A program made the translations under genes and the position numbers. 64,000 bases of DNA from the NCBI RefSeq assembly GCF_028476545.1, contig NW_026731654.1, positions 62,001 to 126,000 on the forward strand. Reading direction: 5' to 3'. The stretch is from Physella acuta. Its lineage: Eukaryota; Mollusca; Gastropoda; Physidae. Positions 1-11,599 of this stretch are shown here, piece after piece. The notes under the pieces are model-generated. The model had not been told where the DNA came from, made no database searches, and saw nothing but the letters and a program-made list of their open reading frames with translations. The stretch's first letter is position 1. Each line of letters begins with the position of its first letter.

Positions 1-1669
1 GTGTTTGCTAAACTACTATAATATAACTAGTAGTTATTTGTTAGAGGATTTCCAGCCTTAATAAAACCGGAAGCCATTGTGTAGTTACTACACATATGTT
101 ATAAACTATTCAATTTTGGTTAAAGAATATTCTTTCCGGCAACAACAATTTGGAAACAGCTTTTCAAGCCTATTGATGCAGAATATAAGTCAGTAAGGGC
201 ATGTATCAGACGTGTTTATTTGACTGTGTCTAATCTAGAAATGCAGCTGAATATAACAATTTTATTTTTTCCTATCCTGTTTAGCACCCCCGAGGGTCGG
301 CCTCACCAGCCGCCCTCCCATAACCACAACTCTACTACACGGTACTTGATGGATTTTTTTAAAATTTATATATTTCTGTTTTAAAAATATCATTGTCCAA
401 AATATGTAAATCATCTGCATGATAGTAAAAATAAACGATTAGACTTCGCATGCAAATACAACCCAACACAAGACAAATACGTATGCAATCATCTGCACAA
501 TCAACCACGCAGTTAGAACACGTATATTTATTCTGTTAGCGTTTAAATTACCGTATGTAGACTGGCAGTATACAAACCTAAATAAGGATTGTCGTGTGCG
601 ATACACATTTAAATTCTACAGCCAGCCAAAAAAAAATTATGTATCTTGCTCACTGGTTGAGATCTACCTACTGCTTATGTAGTAACTAAGCCCTCCAATT
701 TAATGGAAAACTTTAAGAATAATAAAGAAATTTTCAATAAACTGTGAACAAAAATAATTTCAATAAAATGCTATTTTCTTTGACAAGAAATTATTGTTGG
801 AGATTCGAGTTACAACAATTTATACAACAAAAATTATTTCGTAGTTTCCAACAAAATTATGATGAAAAATGAGAACACTTTGTAAATCGGTAGAAAATAA
901 CGGTAACTTGATACACCTATGGCCTAAGGCAATGCAACAACAACTCAGGGTAATGACATCTCATCGTCCATTTTAGAACTCAGAAATTCAATTAAAGTCA
1001 CTAGAGCCGAGGTTCTGAAATAATATAAACGGGGCAAAATACGACCTCTAAATTGTAGAGTTAAACATTCATCATTTAAAAAAAAAATTGAATTACGTTT
1101 TCTGGAAAATGTATTTTTTTTTCGGTAAACTAATTAGATACAGTGTTTGTTTCCTAAAGCAAGTGTTTTTATTTACAAACGTTTTAGCTATCTTCGATTT
1201 CATAATTGACGTATTCGTTCTGGTCGGGTAAACGAGTAAAATTGACAAATTCACCGTTCTGGAAAAAAATAAAAATTGACATGTTTATTATGTATCAAAA
1301 CTCCGATCCTTAAATTGCGTCGCATAAAAACAAAAATTGTAATATTATATAATAAACTATCGAACATTTTAAAACATTTTCTTGATAGCAAAGCTATATT
1401 GTTGACACATGTTTAAAAAATATATATCGTAGCATTTTTACATTTATTTTTAGACCAATAAGATACGTATTTTTAAAAAATTGATGTTGAACAACATTTT
1501 ATCCTGCAAAACCAATTACCAACATTTATAAGCCATATTACTATTGATCACAAACAATTGCGTCAGATGAAGATTGTTGATTTGTCATTTTTTGGATAGC
1601 TCGCCTAGACGTCTACGCTGCAGACATTTCATTTAACCGATGCCAATTGCCATCAAAGATTCCTATTAA
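1..1669. other. AT-rich intergenic DNA
   Basis: No gene, RNA or repeat unit was recognised. The stretch is AT-rich with short A and T runs and stop codons in all frames. Confidence 0.5.
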
Positions 1670-1882
1670 AAAAAAACGTTTTATTTAGAACGCAAACATA
1701 CCCATGATTTACCTCAGTGTGAATATACTGAGCTACATAAGAAATGCGATGTTCTTATCCTGGACAATATCATCTTCGATTCAGAAACCTCTATTGGCTG
1801 TGGGTTGCTGAACCCAGACAGAAATGATATTGATATGGTTTGTGTTCTTGGTAAAAGAAAAGGAACCATAGTTTTAAGTTAA
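1670..1882 (+). pseudogene. Unrecognised coding-like fragment
   Basis: A reading frame of about 70 codons stays open up to a TAA at 1880-1882. Its translation looks protein-like rather than random: it includes YLERKHTHDLPQCEYTELHK, then DVLILDNIIFDSE, then NPDRNDIDMVCVLGKRKGT. It has no obvious start codon and the frame closes just upstream in an A-run. A second short frame (1882-1996) follows directly. I do not recognise the family. It could be an exon, a decayed gene or transposon fragment, or chance; confidence that it once coded is modest. Confidence 0.25.
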
Positions 1883-2039
1883 ATGCGTAAGAAAATGCTA
1901 GCTGACACTTTAGGATGGCGAACTTTAAAACAAAACCCAGTCATTACAACAGGCACAGAAGGTACATTTGGAAAAGAATACATGAAATTCAAATAAGTAA
2001 ATTGTTTTTCCCCTTATCAAAGAACATCTAAACTGTGTT

Positions 2040-2404
<365 letters not shown>

Positions 2405-3130
2405 TTTCTTTTTTTTTATTTTTTTCTTTAATTTAAATATTTTATTGCACAATCGTGCTCTCAGAATTAGTAGATCTTTTAGGCTTAACCCATAGTGCAC
2501 TTGATATACAATGCTCTCTCATTCTGCCAATTTTTCTTCAAGGGGGACACCAGAAAGTTGATAGCCATAGTAACATTTTGCTACAGCTTCTCTGGATTCA
2601 TATTGACATGTCCAATGCAAACAGCCAAACAAACAACCTTTTTCATCTGAAATTTGATGGTGGCTTTGGTCTCCTCAATCTTTGCATTAAGACTGTCATG
2701 GTGTGTAATTGGTGCGGGGAACTTGCCAGCCTTGTTCAAACCCGGCCCTAGAACTCTGGGAATTTGACTGATCAGAGACTCAGATGCAAGGAAAGACATC
2801 ATAATTCTTGGCTTTTTTCATGTTTTTTTATCTCTTTATTGAGTTTCTTTAGAGCTTTAACATCCAAATGAGGCAAGTCGTTTGCCTTAGCCTAATCACA
2901 CTGGACTTGATCACAAAGAACACAGACCTTCATCATGGGCTTGGGGATATTACGTAATTTGTTCCAGCAAAACGTTTGTCCTTCTGGGGATCATAGTTCT
3001 TCAAGGAAATCTGTAGCTCAATGGATTCCGTGAACTTGCGTTTCTTGGTTTCTTTAGAATACTTGAATACAGCGTCAATTGGCTCACTAGGTGAGTCTCT
3101 GTTGATTTTACTCATCTTGGAAGAGCTGTC
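2405..3130 (-). pseudogene. RPL10A: Processed pseudogene of ribosomal protein L10a
   Basis: Read on the minus strand from an ATG at 3115, the pieces match RPL10A in order and without introns. The N-terminal part contains the near-invariant [17 protein letters not shown]. The middle matches VCVL..Q.CD.AKA..LPH.D..ALKKLNK, then [24 protein letters not shown], then [14 protein letters not shown], and the C-terminus ALYIK.TMG...KIY with a stop at 2467. Several internal stops and frame changes make it non-functional. An AATAAA signal (complement of 2441-2446) and an A-rich tail (T-run at 2407-2427 on the plus strand) follow, so this is a reverse-transcribed mRNA copy. The functional L10a gene is not in the window. 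Confidence 0.92.
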
Positions 3131-3543
3131 TGTTTTGAAAATCTGTGTTTCATTTTATGCCTGGCATATTGCTTCCTGTTCGCGAGCCCGTCATAAGTAT
3201 ATGAAACATGAAAGCTTTATATGTGTAATGGTTTCTCGTGTTATGTTTATTTTTGTATTTTGTATTTATATTATTTTTTCAAAATACTTTTCCGTTTTAT
3301 ACTATGTAATTCTATGTAATTTAGTATGTATTTTTTTTAAATGAAGAGAAGTAACTGCTTTTTAATTTGTTTAGTACAAATATATTAAAAGGTGCTATGA
3401 GCACCCCTATTTGACTATTTAAAAAGGGAAATAAGTCATGGAAGTGATTTTAACTTTTGCCTATCTTTTACCCTAGTGTTCATGTATACTTATTTTTCCC
3501 CTGAAAAAAAAAATTGGGCCCATATATATTTAATTTATTTATT

Positions 3544-3638
<95 letters not shown>

Positions 3639-3950
3639 GTCAATGCTGCGACTATGGAAGAAAACAAATTCAAAAAGGACACTTGTTATTATAACATTCA
3701 ATTTACATTGTAGTCATTTATTTTGTTTATTATGGCAAAGATTTTTTAAAGTGTAGCTCTAATTGTTCATTTTTATTCGAGGGCTTGTGGATTCATGTTA
3801 TTTTTTGTTCTTCTGTGATCTTGTCACATAAATGTATTCAAGTGAGAAGCACCGACTCTCGGAATCTAGTCCTACCCACCAAACTAACGCGGCATTTTTA
3901 ATGAGGTTTTCACCAACACGTGACTATTCGTGTATTTATTATAGACGTTT
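3131..3950. other. Intergenic, with (TA)n microsatellite
   Basis: Nothing gene-like was recognised. A (TA)n tract lies at about 3550-3637. The short frames over it are artefacts of the repeat. Confidence 0.5.
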
Positions 3951-3954
3951 GCTT

Positions 3955-4540
3955 TGTTTTCTAGAACAGCGGTTATTAAATGTAAACAATGTCGGCGCTT
4001 TATTTCTTGGATCTTAGTTGTTGGGGCGCTAGTTTGTCCACACTACCACAGAGACGCCCAGCTTACTTGTTGGGGCGTTAGTTTGTCCACACTACCACAG
4101 AGACACCCAGCTTACTTGTTGGGGAGCTAGTTTGCCCACACTACCACAGAGACGCCCAGCTTACTTGTTGGGGCGCTAGTTTGTCCACACTACGACAGAC
4201 GCGGTTTACGATGATGGTGGAAGAAACACCACTCGGTGGAGCCCCTCTCGAAGAGAGAAAACTGAAAGAAACTCTGGTAGTCACCCTAATCCCCCCCCCT
4301 GTACAATCCACCCAATAAGCAGACCCCTGGTGCTAATATAGCCGCTGGGGATCTTGGCGCGCTCAACTACATATTCCCATAGAAAGCCGTCACTCTAATA
4401 TTTTTAAAGAAATGTTAGGCCTTTGACAGAAACCTATCGGGGGTTTACTCAAAGGCTTCCCAGATTTTCATTGTGATAGCATGAATGGTGTAGTAATGCA
4501 TAAAAGACAGATACACGATGTTCACGTATACAGCTGTATG
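3955..4540 (+). repeat. Truncated copy of the 58.9-60.6 kb repeat family
   Basis: The start (TTAAATGTAAACAATG... then GGCGCTTTA) parallels 59030-59060, and the end, with GTAATGCATAAAAGACA, parallels 60510-60530. Between them is a 49-bp minisatellite (listed separately). The middle is diverged or rearranged. The kind of element is uncertain; the tail of AC-rich simple repeat in the fuller copy is reminiscent of LINE 3' ends. Confidence 0.45.
4017..4200 (+). repeat. 49-bp minisatellite, about 3.6 copies
   Basis: Direct tandem units begin TTGTTGGGGCGCTAGTTTG and contain CCACACTACCACAGAGACG; copies differ by one to three bases. It lies inside the repeat of 3955-4540. Confidence 0.85.
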
Positions 4541-4561
4541 TGCCCAGCTCACGCGGAGGAA

Positions 4562-4821
4562 AACCTTTAATTTAAGGGACATCCCCAATGGTTTAAAAAC
4601 AAAAGGAAAAAGAATATATTAGAGCGTGGGATGGTGTCTATAAAATAAAGATAATCCAACCGTAGCTACAGTATTCTTTTTTACAAAACAACCATGAAGT
4701 AAAAAAACAAAATTCTTTTTGTTAATATTGAGTATGGTCGGCTGTGGGCCCCCTAAACGGTCTGTCCCCCCCTCCCCGCATTGCGATGTCTGTCGGCATT
4801 GTAGTTCCGCCCCTGTATTGA
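4562..4821 (-). repeat. CAGGGGCGGAACTAC repeat family, copy 1
   Basis: The complement of this stretch matches 36918-37180 over about 260 bp: CAGGGGCGGAACTAC at the end, CACAGCCGACCATACTC within, and CTACGGTTGGATTATCTTTA further in. The terminal CAGGGG is typical of hAT-type ends, but I could not locate the other end or a target duplication. Confidence 0.6.
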
Positions 4822-5820
4822 TTATGTTGTTTATATTTGATTATGTTGATTGTTTGATTATATTCATTATGTTTATTATGTTCATTATGTTTATTATGTT
4901 CATTATGTTGATCTAATGTACTTGTAGTTTCCGATGCTGAAAATATTAACTTGGTCGAAACAATCTGTGTTAAACCAAACTTATCCAAATAAATTTGGTC
5001 AAAATGTTCATGTTTGAAATCAACCTATATCACAACACTTATATTCTGATTGGAATGTTAGACATGGGTGGACTGGCTCTGTTCAAACGGACCGGGAAGT
5101 AAATAAAAGCAAACACAACTTCAAATTTTCATAGACCCCGACTCATGAAACCATCACATACATGTTTCCCTTCTTGTGTAGGTCTCTGGTAACGTTCTTT
5201 GCAGTTCTCCAAGATAGTCCTGCTCTTTTAAGTTTTCTGTTCTGTTGCTCCACATTTCGGCCTTCCATTTTAAGCGCCATTCCTGTGATATCATCTGATT
5301 TCATCCGATACATTTGAAATTACAATATACATCTATATCATCGTAATAAGTCAGTCTAGAAACTGCAGAAGTGTGTAGACTCTTGAGAGGGTAAACCAGA
5401 GGCGGCGCGACGAGGGGGTGGGGGTTGCTGACTGTTATGATGCATGTTATAATCTATGCTATAGATTGGCGCGAATGAATGTTGGTGCGAAAGGTATGTT
5501 GAACGCAAGGAATGATGACGCGTATGGTGCGACAGTGACGTTTTGGTGTAGAGACTGGTTACTAGGTATTGTGCGTGAGTTAGTATGATTTTCTTCGTCT
5601 TGGTGGAAGGATGTATGTGAGTTGAGAGTACAGAATTAAAGATAAGAAAAGAAGCCTGAGTTCCTCTCATTGATTGTTGGTCGTCCACGTCGTCTTAGTG
5701 AATGATGGTACAATGTATGTCTGTGAACACATCTCCACATGGTAGTGGTTAAGACAAAAATGGTATTGGATCAATAACCAAAGACACTCACTCAGCAGTT
5801 ATAACATGGTGGAGTAGCCA
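4822..5820. other. Intergenic
   Basis: A short array of ATTATGTTC/ATTATGTTT nonamers lies at about 4855-4913. Otherwise nothing was recognised. The frame on the minus strand at 5356-5688 has no family resemblance that I can see and is probably chance. Confidence 0.4.
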
Positions 5821-6571
5821 ACAACGTATACCTGATATAACAAGAGTATAACACGGTGAAGCAGCTTAAAAGAATGTGATATACGGACTGCTATTCTGAA
5901 ACCCGTGTGTGAAGATCCTGGCGTGAAAAACCGTGTAGAGTATTCGTATCTACCTTTGAAAACCCATCTGGATAAGAGGAATCGGTTGTTGCAGTTTCGA
6001 GCTGGGAGGATCAGCGGAAGTATAAACACCGGAGAATTAACTTTCTATATCGTGGAACATACCAGTACAGCACATTCTACTGATAGAACATACCTCTGGA
6101 GCGTACAGCGAATTGTTCAACAACGGACATTTCTCACCAGCTGTTTTCCCATCCTACGTCAGCCGTGTATGTAACATTAACACAACCTTCATCGTGAATC
6201 GTCAGCAACATGGCACCGAAAATACGAGATTGAAAACTCGAAGACTTGTTGAACCTCATAAACATTGGGTCAGGAATAATCGCGGAACACCTCGGGACAT
6301 TTGTTGGGAACTACACTACAAGGGGATCTGTATGTCGGGACGAGCTGGACAAGTCAAGGGGATCCGTGTGTCGGGACCAGTGTGTGAATTCGTTAATTAA
6401 GATAAGTACCACCATTTTTAAATTTTATTAGCACATTTGTGGTAGGTTCATAATTTTATTGTAATAATTGATCCAGAAGTTGCCATAGTGTATAGATCTA
6501 GATCTGGCATACACTAGTGAACCAGGATTGTAGCTAACCTGGCTTAATACAATTGTTCAAAAGAAACAAAA
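5821..6571 (+). other. Leader-side flank of the Ty3/gypsy fossil
   Basis: Sequence immediately upstream of the gag-like region. It may be the element's leader and 5' repeat, but no second copy was found in the window to define a long terminal repeat, and no clear primer-binding site was recognised. Confidence 0.25.
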
Positions 6572-7774
6572 ATGAGTGCCGAGCAAACAAAGAAGCTGCG
6601 TGAATTGGGGCAAAGTTTAGATTATAGGGGTGAAGAACTAGAAACATGGGTAAGGGAACAATTAAGGTTGTTAGAAAAATTATCCCTGATTCCCAGTGAA
6701 TTGGAAGCTTCAAAATTAGAAGTAGAGAAGGCTAAAGCCCAAACTGCAGATCTAGATAGAATTAGAATACAGGCTGAGGAGCAAATGAAACTAAACGTAG
6801 CAAGGGTCATAACGCAGGTTGAAGAACAGGCTAGAGTAGGCATGGAACAAATGAAATTAGATTACCAAGCAAAACTGGAATCGGGCCAATTAGGAATTAG
6901 TAAAACAGCAATTAACATGGACAGGACCCATACTAGTGACGCAAATATATTGGGGAAAATACCTAAATTTGATGAGCATAGAGATAATCTTGACTCCTAT
7001 ATTAAACGATTTGAGACCATAGCAAAAACCACCAACATTCATGAGTCTCAATGGGGCACACACCTACTAATACTGATCGGAGGGAAGGGTTTGCATGCCT
7101 GCCAGTGCCTAAATGAGGAGGAAATGAAGAATTATCGGACCTTGAAACAGACACTATTGGAATTTTACCATCTGACCGAGGAGGCGTATCGAATTAAATT
7201 TCAGGACTTACTCCCTGAGAATAATGAGGACTTCAAAATATACAGCAACAACATCAGGACAGCTTTCGATAAGTGGTTCGAAGCATCCGGGCTGGAGCCG
7301 ACTATGCAAAATTTAAAGGAATTGATCCTAGTTAATAAGGTCCTGACTTCGGTGGACAAAGATCTGTTCAGCTACCTGCAAGAACGGAAACCTAGAACCC
7401 TGGATACTGTGACAGACCTATGTCAAAAATATCAGGCGGCTCACCCCGACAGACCTATTGGGAGAATGCAGGACCATAATATCTTTACTGCACAAGCTCA
7501 GAATGGTAACAGGGACAGATGGTCCTTTGGAGAGGGTAACCGTCACATGGAGTCTAACATAGATAGAAGGAACCCTATACCAGGACAGAGATATTGTTTC
7601 CGATGTGGACAGTCAGGGCACACAACTACAAGCTGCAGATACAGAGGGGCAAATATGGACAGGACCATTCAATGTTTTGAGTGTCAAGGATTTGGTCACT
7701 TTAAGAGAGACTGTCCAAGTGGGAAGGGGGTTATGTCCTCCAGGGGGATCAATCACCTTAATAGTGGTAGATGA
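6572..7774 (+). CDS. gag: Fossil gag-like capsid region of the Ty3/gypsy element
   Basis: About 400 codons from an ATG. The first ~110 residues are charged and predicted coiled coil (repeated EEQ.K and VE.AKAQ patterns). Residues ~125-295 look like a SCAN-type capsid: PKFDEHRDNLDSYIKRFE, then YRTLKQTLLEFYHLTEEAYR, KF, then L..LI and SYLQERKPRTLD. Two zinc knuckles follow at ~340-390, C-F-R-C-G-Q-S-G-H-x4-C and C-F-E-C-Q-G-F-G-H-x4-C, which bind the RNA genome in this family. Part of a fossil element; not a host gene. Confidence 0.85.
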   Translation: MSAEQTKKLRELGQSLDYRGEELETWVREQLRLLEKLSLIPSELEASKLEVEKAKAQTADLDRIRIQAEEQMKLNVARVITQVEEQARVGMEQMKLDYQAKLESGQLGISKTAINMDRTHTSDANILGKIPKFDEHRDNLDSYIKRFETIAKTTNIHESQWGTHLLILIGGKGLHACQCLNEEEMKNYRTLKQTLLEFYHLTEEAYRIKFQDLLPENNEDFKIYSNNIRTAFDKWFEASGLEPTMQNLKELILVNKVLTSVDKDLFSYLQERKPRTLDTVTDLCQKYQAAHPDRPIGRMQDHNIFTAQAQNGNRDRWSFGEGNRHMESNIDRRNPIPGQRYCFRCGQSGHTTTSCRYRGANMDRTIQCFECQGFGHFKRDCPSGKGVMSSRGINHLNSGR

Positions 7775-7780
7775 CTATCA

Positions 7781-9257
7781 TTGGTTCTAAACAGTAGTAC
7801 AAATACTAGATTTGGTACAATACAGTGCTGGGTAGGAGATAGACTTGTTAAAACACTTAGGGATACTGGAGCAAATGTTTGTGGAGTTAGAAGAAATTTT
7901 GTACAATCACATCAATATACAGGGGGCAGAGTAAGGGTAGAAGGGTTCGGGGGAATCGTTCACTCGTGGCCCATCGCAATTATCAATATAAAGACACCTT
8001 ACTTTACGGGCAGTGTTAGGGCTGCAGTCTTCACTAAAGGACCATACGATTTTATTCTGGGGAACATAAAAGGGATATCGAATCCATCTGATAACCAGAT
8101 TTCAGAGTGGATGACTAGACATCACATAAACATGGTACAGACTAGGAGACAATCTAAGGAGGAAATTATAAAGGAAATGGGAGCCATGAAAATTGAGGGC
8201 GGCCTAAGTGAGGAAAAGATAAAAGAAGAATCGTCAACCGTTCAGGAATCATTGAATAATACTAGTCTGTGGACCCCTACACAATTTCAAGAGGAACAGA
8301 GAAAAGACCATAGTTTAGAAAAAATATTTAAACTAGCTAAGAAAAACTCGAGAACGTTCTCTAAAACAACAGAACATGGATTTATTGTTAAAGATAACAC
8401 GTTAATGAGAATCTTTAGAGACCATACCAAGGAATACAAACAATTGGTGATACCACACAGATATAGGAACATTATACTCAGTCAGGCTCACGATCTGTGT
8501 CTTGCTGGACACATGGGTAGAAGGAAAACAAAGCAGAGAATTCAGTCAGCCTTTTATTGGCCTGGAATGGATAGGGATATATCAAAATATATACAATCTT
8601 GTAAGCTATGCATGAACAAAACTAGGACGCCCCAGTTGGCACCTATACAGAAAACTGATTTGGTTTGCAGACCATTCGAAAAGATAGCAATAGATATAAT
8701 TGGACCGTTACAACCAACGTCCGCAAGGGGACATAGGTTTGTCTTGACCGTTGTCGATCTCGCTACGAGATGGCCTGAGGCATTCCCTCTCAAAAATACA
8801 ACTTCTGAGGACATTGTGAACTGTTTGATACAGGTGTTTTCAAGAACGGGATTCCCCGATACAATACTCTCTGATAGAGGACCCCAGTTCACATCAGAAA
8901 TTACTCGGCAAATTTCGTGCTTGTTGGGGATCAAACAGACCTTTACATCTCCATACCATCCTCAAAGCAATGGTATATGTGAACGCCTGAATGGCACGAT
9001 TAAGACAATGATGGGAAAAATTCCTAAGAGGAATGCTAACGAATGGGACTTATATCTACCTTGCCTATTATTCGCATACAGAGAAGTGCCTCACTCTATA
9101 ACTGGCTTCTCTCCATTTGAACTGGTTTTTGGTGCCAACCCAAAAGGTCCTATGGATATCATGAAATCTTTACTTGTGGATGACCGACTGAACCCTGAGA
9201 TGAAGTCTACATATGAACGAGTGATAAATCTGAGACATCAAATTATTGGGTCATGTG
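7781..9257 (+). CDS. pol: Fossil pol region: protease and integrase
   Basis: The first ~110 codons hold a retropepsin-like domain with the active-site motif LRDTGAN and the later hydrophobic FILGNIKG. A linker of ~100 residues follows. The integrase then shows the zinc-binding H-x-H...C-x2-C region (AGHMGRRKTKQ, FYWPGM, CKLCMNK) and a DDE core with IDIIGPL, VVDLATRWPEAFPL, ILSDRGPQFTS and PYHPQSNGICERLN. The linker between protease and integrase is too short to hold a polymerase. Downstream the homology ends at an unrelated repeat. Confidence 0.85.
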
Positions 9258-9592
9258 AGATATCACACCGGGTGACACCATTTAGGTCGGTGACACCAAG
9301 ACAAATCTTTTTTTTCCATATTTATAGAATAAATAGTTTTTTTTTGCCATTTCAATGATTGGTTAATTAGTTAAAAAGTATTTTAAGTACAAGGTAGGGG
9401 TGGGTGACACCATGACGTAAACATGCAAACTATAGAGTAAACAATGCAACACCCAGCTGTATTAACAACCGACTATAGATAAGCATCATTTGTATTAAAT
9501 GTGAACACTGTAAAGCTTTTATCTGTGGGGGGGGGGGGGAGACACCAACCGCATTAGGTGCTGCATCTGGTGACACCCGACCTAGCGACGCC
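9258..9592. repeat. GGGTGACACC repeat, copy 1
   Basis: Begins with CACCGGGTGACACCATTTAG and GGTGACACCAAG and ends with GGTGACACCCGACC; the same phrases occur at 55131-55391. It contains T-runs and a G12 tract at 9529-9540. It lies between the Ty3/gypsy fossil and the receptor pseudogene and apparently replaced the element's end. Confidence 0.6.
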
Positions 9593-9649
9593 GTTGAGAT
9601 AAACGCAGAATCACAGTCAACATTACATTTAATTTAAAAAAAATAATTC

Positions 9650-10096
9650 CTAGTGGACGCCCTTTGATGTGAATGCTATCTGGAGTTGGATAATGTAATT
9701 AAGGTATACATTTTCCCCAGTTACGCTTAAAGTACATAGCACCGAATCAAACGGTTCATACAAATAAATAGGTCTAAGAACACCGATATGAATCAGGTAG
9801 ATTATACATTCTGAGCACGCGCAACTTGATTTTGACAACTGGACCAGAAATTCTAGATCTGTAAACGACAACGCCCAAAGTCCAACACTCATGCTGTCCT
9901 TGAGACCAAGTCTAATGAAGACGAGCACGTTGACGCTGTTGGACAAGACGCCTGCTAGAGAAATCACGGTGTGGAGGAACACACTTAATGACAGTATAAA
10001 CACTTGCAGTAGTGAGTTCGATATCAAATCGTCATTAGATTCTTCAACTAATGCTTTTACTTCCGCTTTACATATGCAACTACTTGTGCTAGCCAT
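9650..10096 (-). pseudogene. Deleted chemosensory receptor-like GPCR copy
   Basis: The minus-strand ATG at 10096 opens a 148-residue frame. The N-terminus, TM1, ICL1 and start of TM2 match the intact receptors (SNSVNVLVFIRLGL, then SFTDL). It then jumps to the end of TM4 and ECL2 (YLIHIGVL, PIYLYEPF, QLQIAF). About 75 residues covering TM2-TM4 are missing and it stops before TM5. The remains are closest to the receptor at 27952 (YLIHISVLIPIYVYEPL). It cannot form a 7TM protein. The 87-bp conserved block is intact here at 9874-9960. Confidence 0.92.
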
Positions 10097-10106
10097 ACCG
10101 AACTGA

Positions 10107-11261
10107 TTAATTTATTTTGTTTCAAATTCGTCAGTTTTATAACAACAGGTGATGTTCTAACTAATATGGTGAACACATCTGAAAGCTGTAACGAGCTAAT
10201 AATGGAAATGATCGTAGCTTTTCTCCATGGTGTGCCTGCCGATTAGAATAGAAGAAAAAATTTAAAGCTTACTTTATTTTAAAAACTGTATCACTGTTTT
10301 TTAAATAAGAATTTTACACGCACACACCTAGAAAATAATTTCCTTTTAGTAGCAACATTTTCAGAATGTTAACATTTATTAATTAAGGTAAACGAAGAAT
10401 TTCTAAATTGTAATTTTACTCATGAATATAATGTTTTAAATCAAACACTTATGTATTACTCTGTTGGACGTCAATGATGGTAAACAAAACAAAAATTGTC
10501 AGATGTTCTAATGTTTTAAATAACAAAAAAAAAAACAATCAGAAATCATGATTCATATAACTTAAGCACCTGAAAATTTCTTCTGCAATGATTAATATCT
10601 AGATATTCATGGTTTTACTTTTGGGTATTTTCGTAAATATGAGAGAAATTAAAATATTTTCAAAAATTTTATAATTTACCACACTTTACTACTTTTTAGA
10701 CTCTACTTTGTGTAAGTAAAACCTGTTACTTCGAACTAACGCCTTCATCGGTATGGCTTTCGTTTCTATAGAGCCAAAGAGCTAGACATAATTTCTTAAA
10801 ACAAAGCACAACTCGCGGTTACCTCAACTTTAGGATAAAACTTTCCATAGTTACACGTTCTTTTAACATACATTCAACAAGTAACTCTCATTTATCCATC
10901 GCTAATGTTATGTTAACTCAAGGATTCATATTTTTACTGTTCCTCTTTATTTTAAAATACAAATAAGAAATGTTTTGCAGCTTTAATTTGTCCAACGCTA
11001 ATATTATCTAAATTTAAAGATTAATATTTCCATTATTAAGCGTCATTTAAAACATGTACATCAATCCTGTTACGTGAATCAAAGCTTATATTATCTAAAC
11101 TTTGAACAAGAAAATCAAAACATACACAAAGAGATATAATAGATTATCAAAAGAAATGCATATGTACCTTGCTCAAAAGACGGTAACGGATTAAATTTAA
11201 ATAGTATGCTTACTATTGTTTAATGCTTTTTCTACGATTGTATAGTTTGTTGTGTAAAAAC
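10107..11261. other. AT-rich intergenic DNA
   Basis: No gene or repeat was recognised. Confidence 0.5.
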
Positions 11262-11515
11262 TAAAAGTCCCCTTCCAAACCTGTCTATGGGGCAAATAAA
11301 GTAAAGTTCGCCTGTTCCTGTGACCTCGGCATATGAAGGGATAATGTGGTCAGCACTATGCCCAGCCGCCTTTAATTTCCTTAACGTGAGTTAGTTAGAC
11401 CTACCCATCAGAGCTGGGTGGACTCAGGGACGACCTACTAATTTGAACCAGGATTAGAACTCGAGGCTCACGGGTTAGCAGTCTAGTTGCTGGGTACTGA
11501 ATTACAAATGACGGT
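11262..11515 (-). repeat. tRNA-derived SINE, nearly complete copy
   Basis: On the minus strand a tRNA-like head (near 11455-11512, anticodon-loop TGCTAACCC and B-box GAGTTCTAATCC) is followed by the body shared by other copies: GGGCATAGTGCTGACCACAT, CATATGCCGAGGTCAC and a terminal part with ACTTTA. The same body occurs at 38275, 44085, 32050, 29095, 12165 and 49970. Confidence 0.7.
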
Positions 11516-11599
11516 GCTGGAACAAGCAATGGCTTGTGTTTTTTGATATTCATTTTATTACAAGCTTTAACCAAGAAAGACGTACAGTTACACTTCACT

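Larger units (their letters stand above)
6480..9257 (+). mobile_element. Broken Ty3/gypsy LTR retrotransposon, Gmr1-like
   Basis: A fossil element with parts in the order SCAN-like capsid, two CCHC zinc knuckles, retroviral-type aspartic protease, then integrase. Having the integrase directly after the protease is the order described for Gmr1-type Ty3/gypsy elements, whose capsid is also the source of the vertebrate SCAN domain. It is not whole: the distal part of pol is not seen, no paired terminal repeats were found, and a different repeat (GGGTGACACC family) abuts its downstream side. Long open stretches suggest a moderately young insertion. Confidence 0.8.

Noticed and set aside
2455-2751. 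A 98-codon plus-strand frame
   Set aside because: It is antisense to the RPL10A pseudogene, which explains the openness.
5356-5688. A 110-codon minus-strand frame near the Ty3/gypsy fossil
   Set aside because: Composition rich in His, Ser and Thr without any motif; no support beyond openness.
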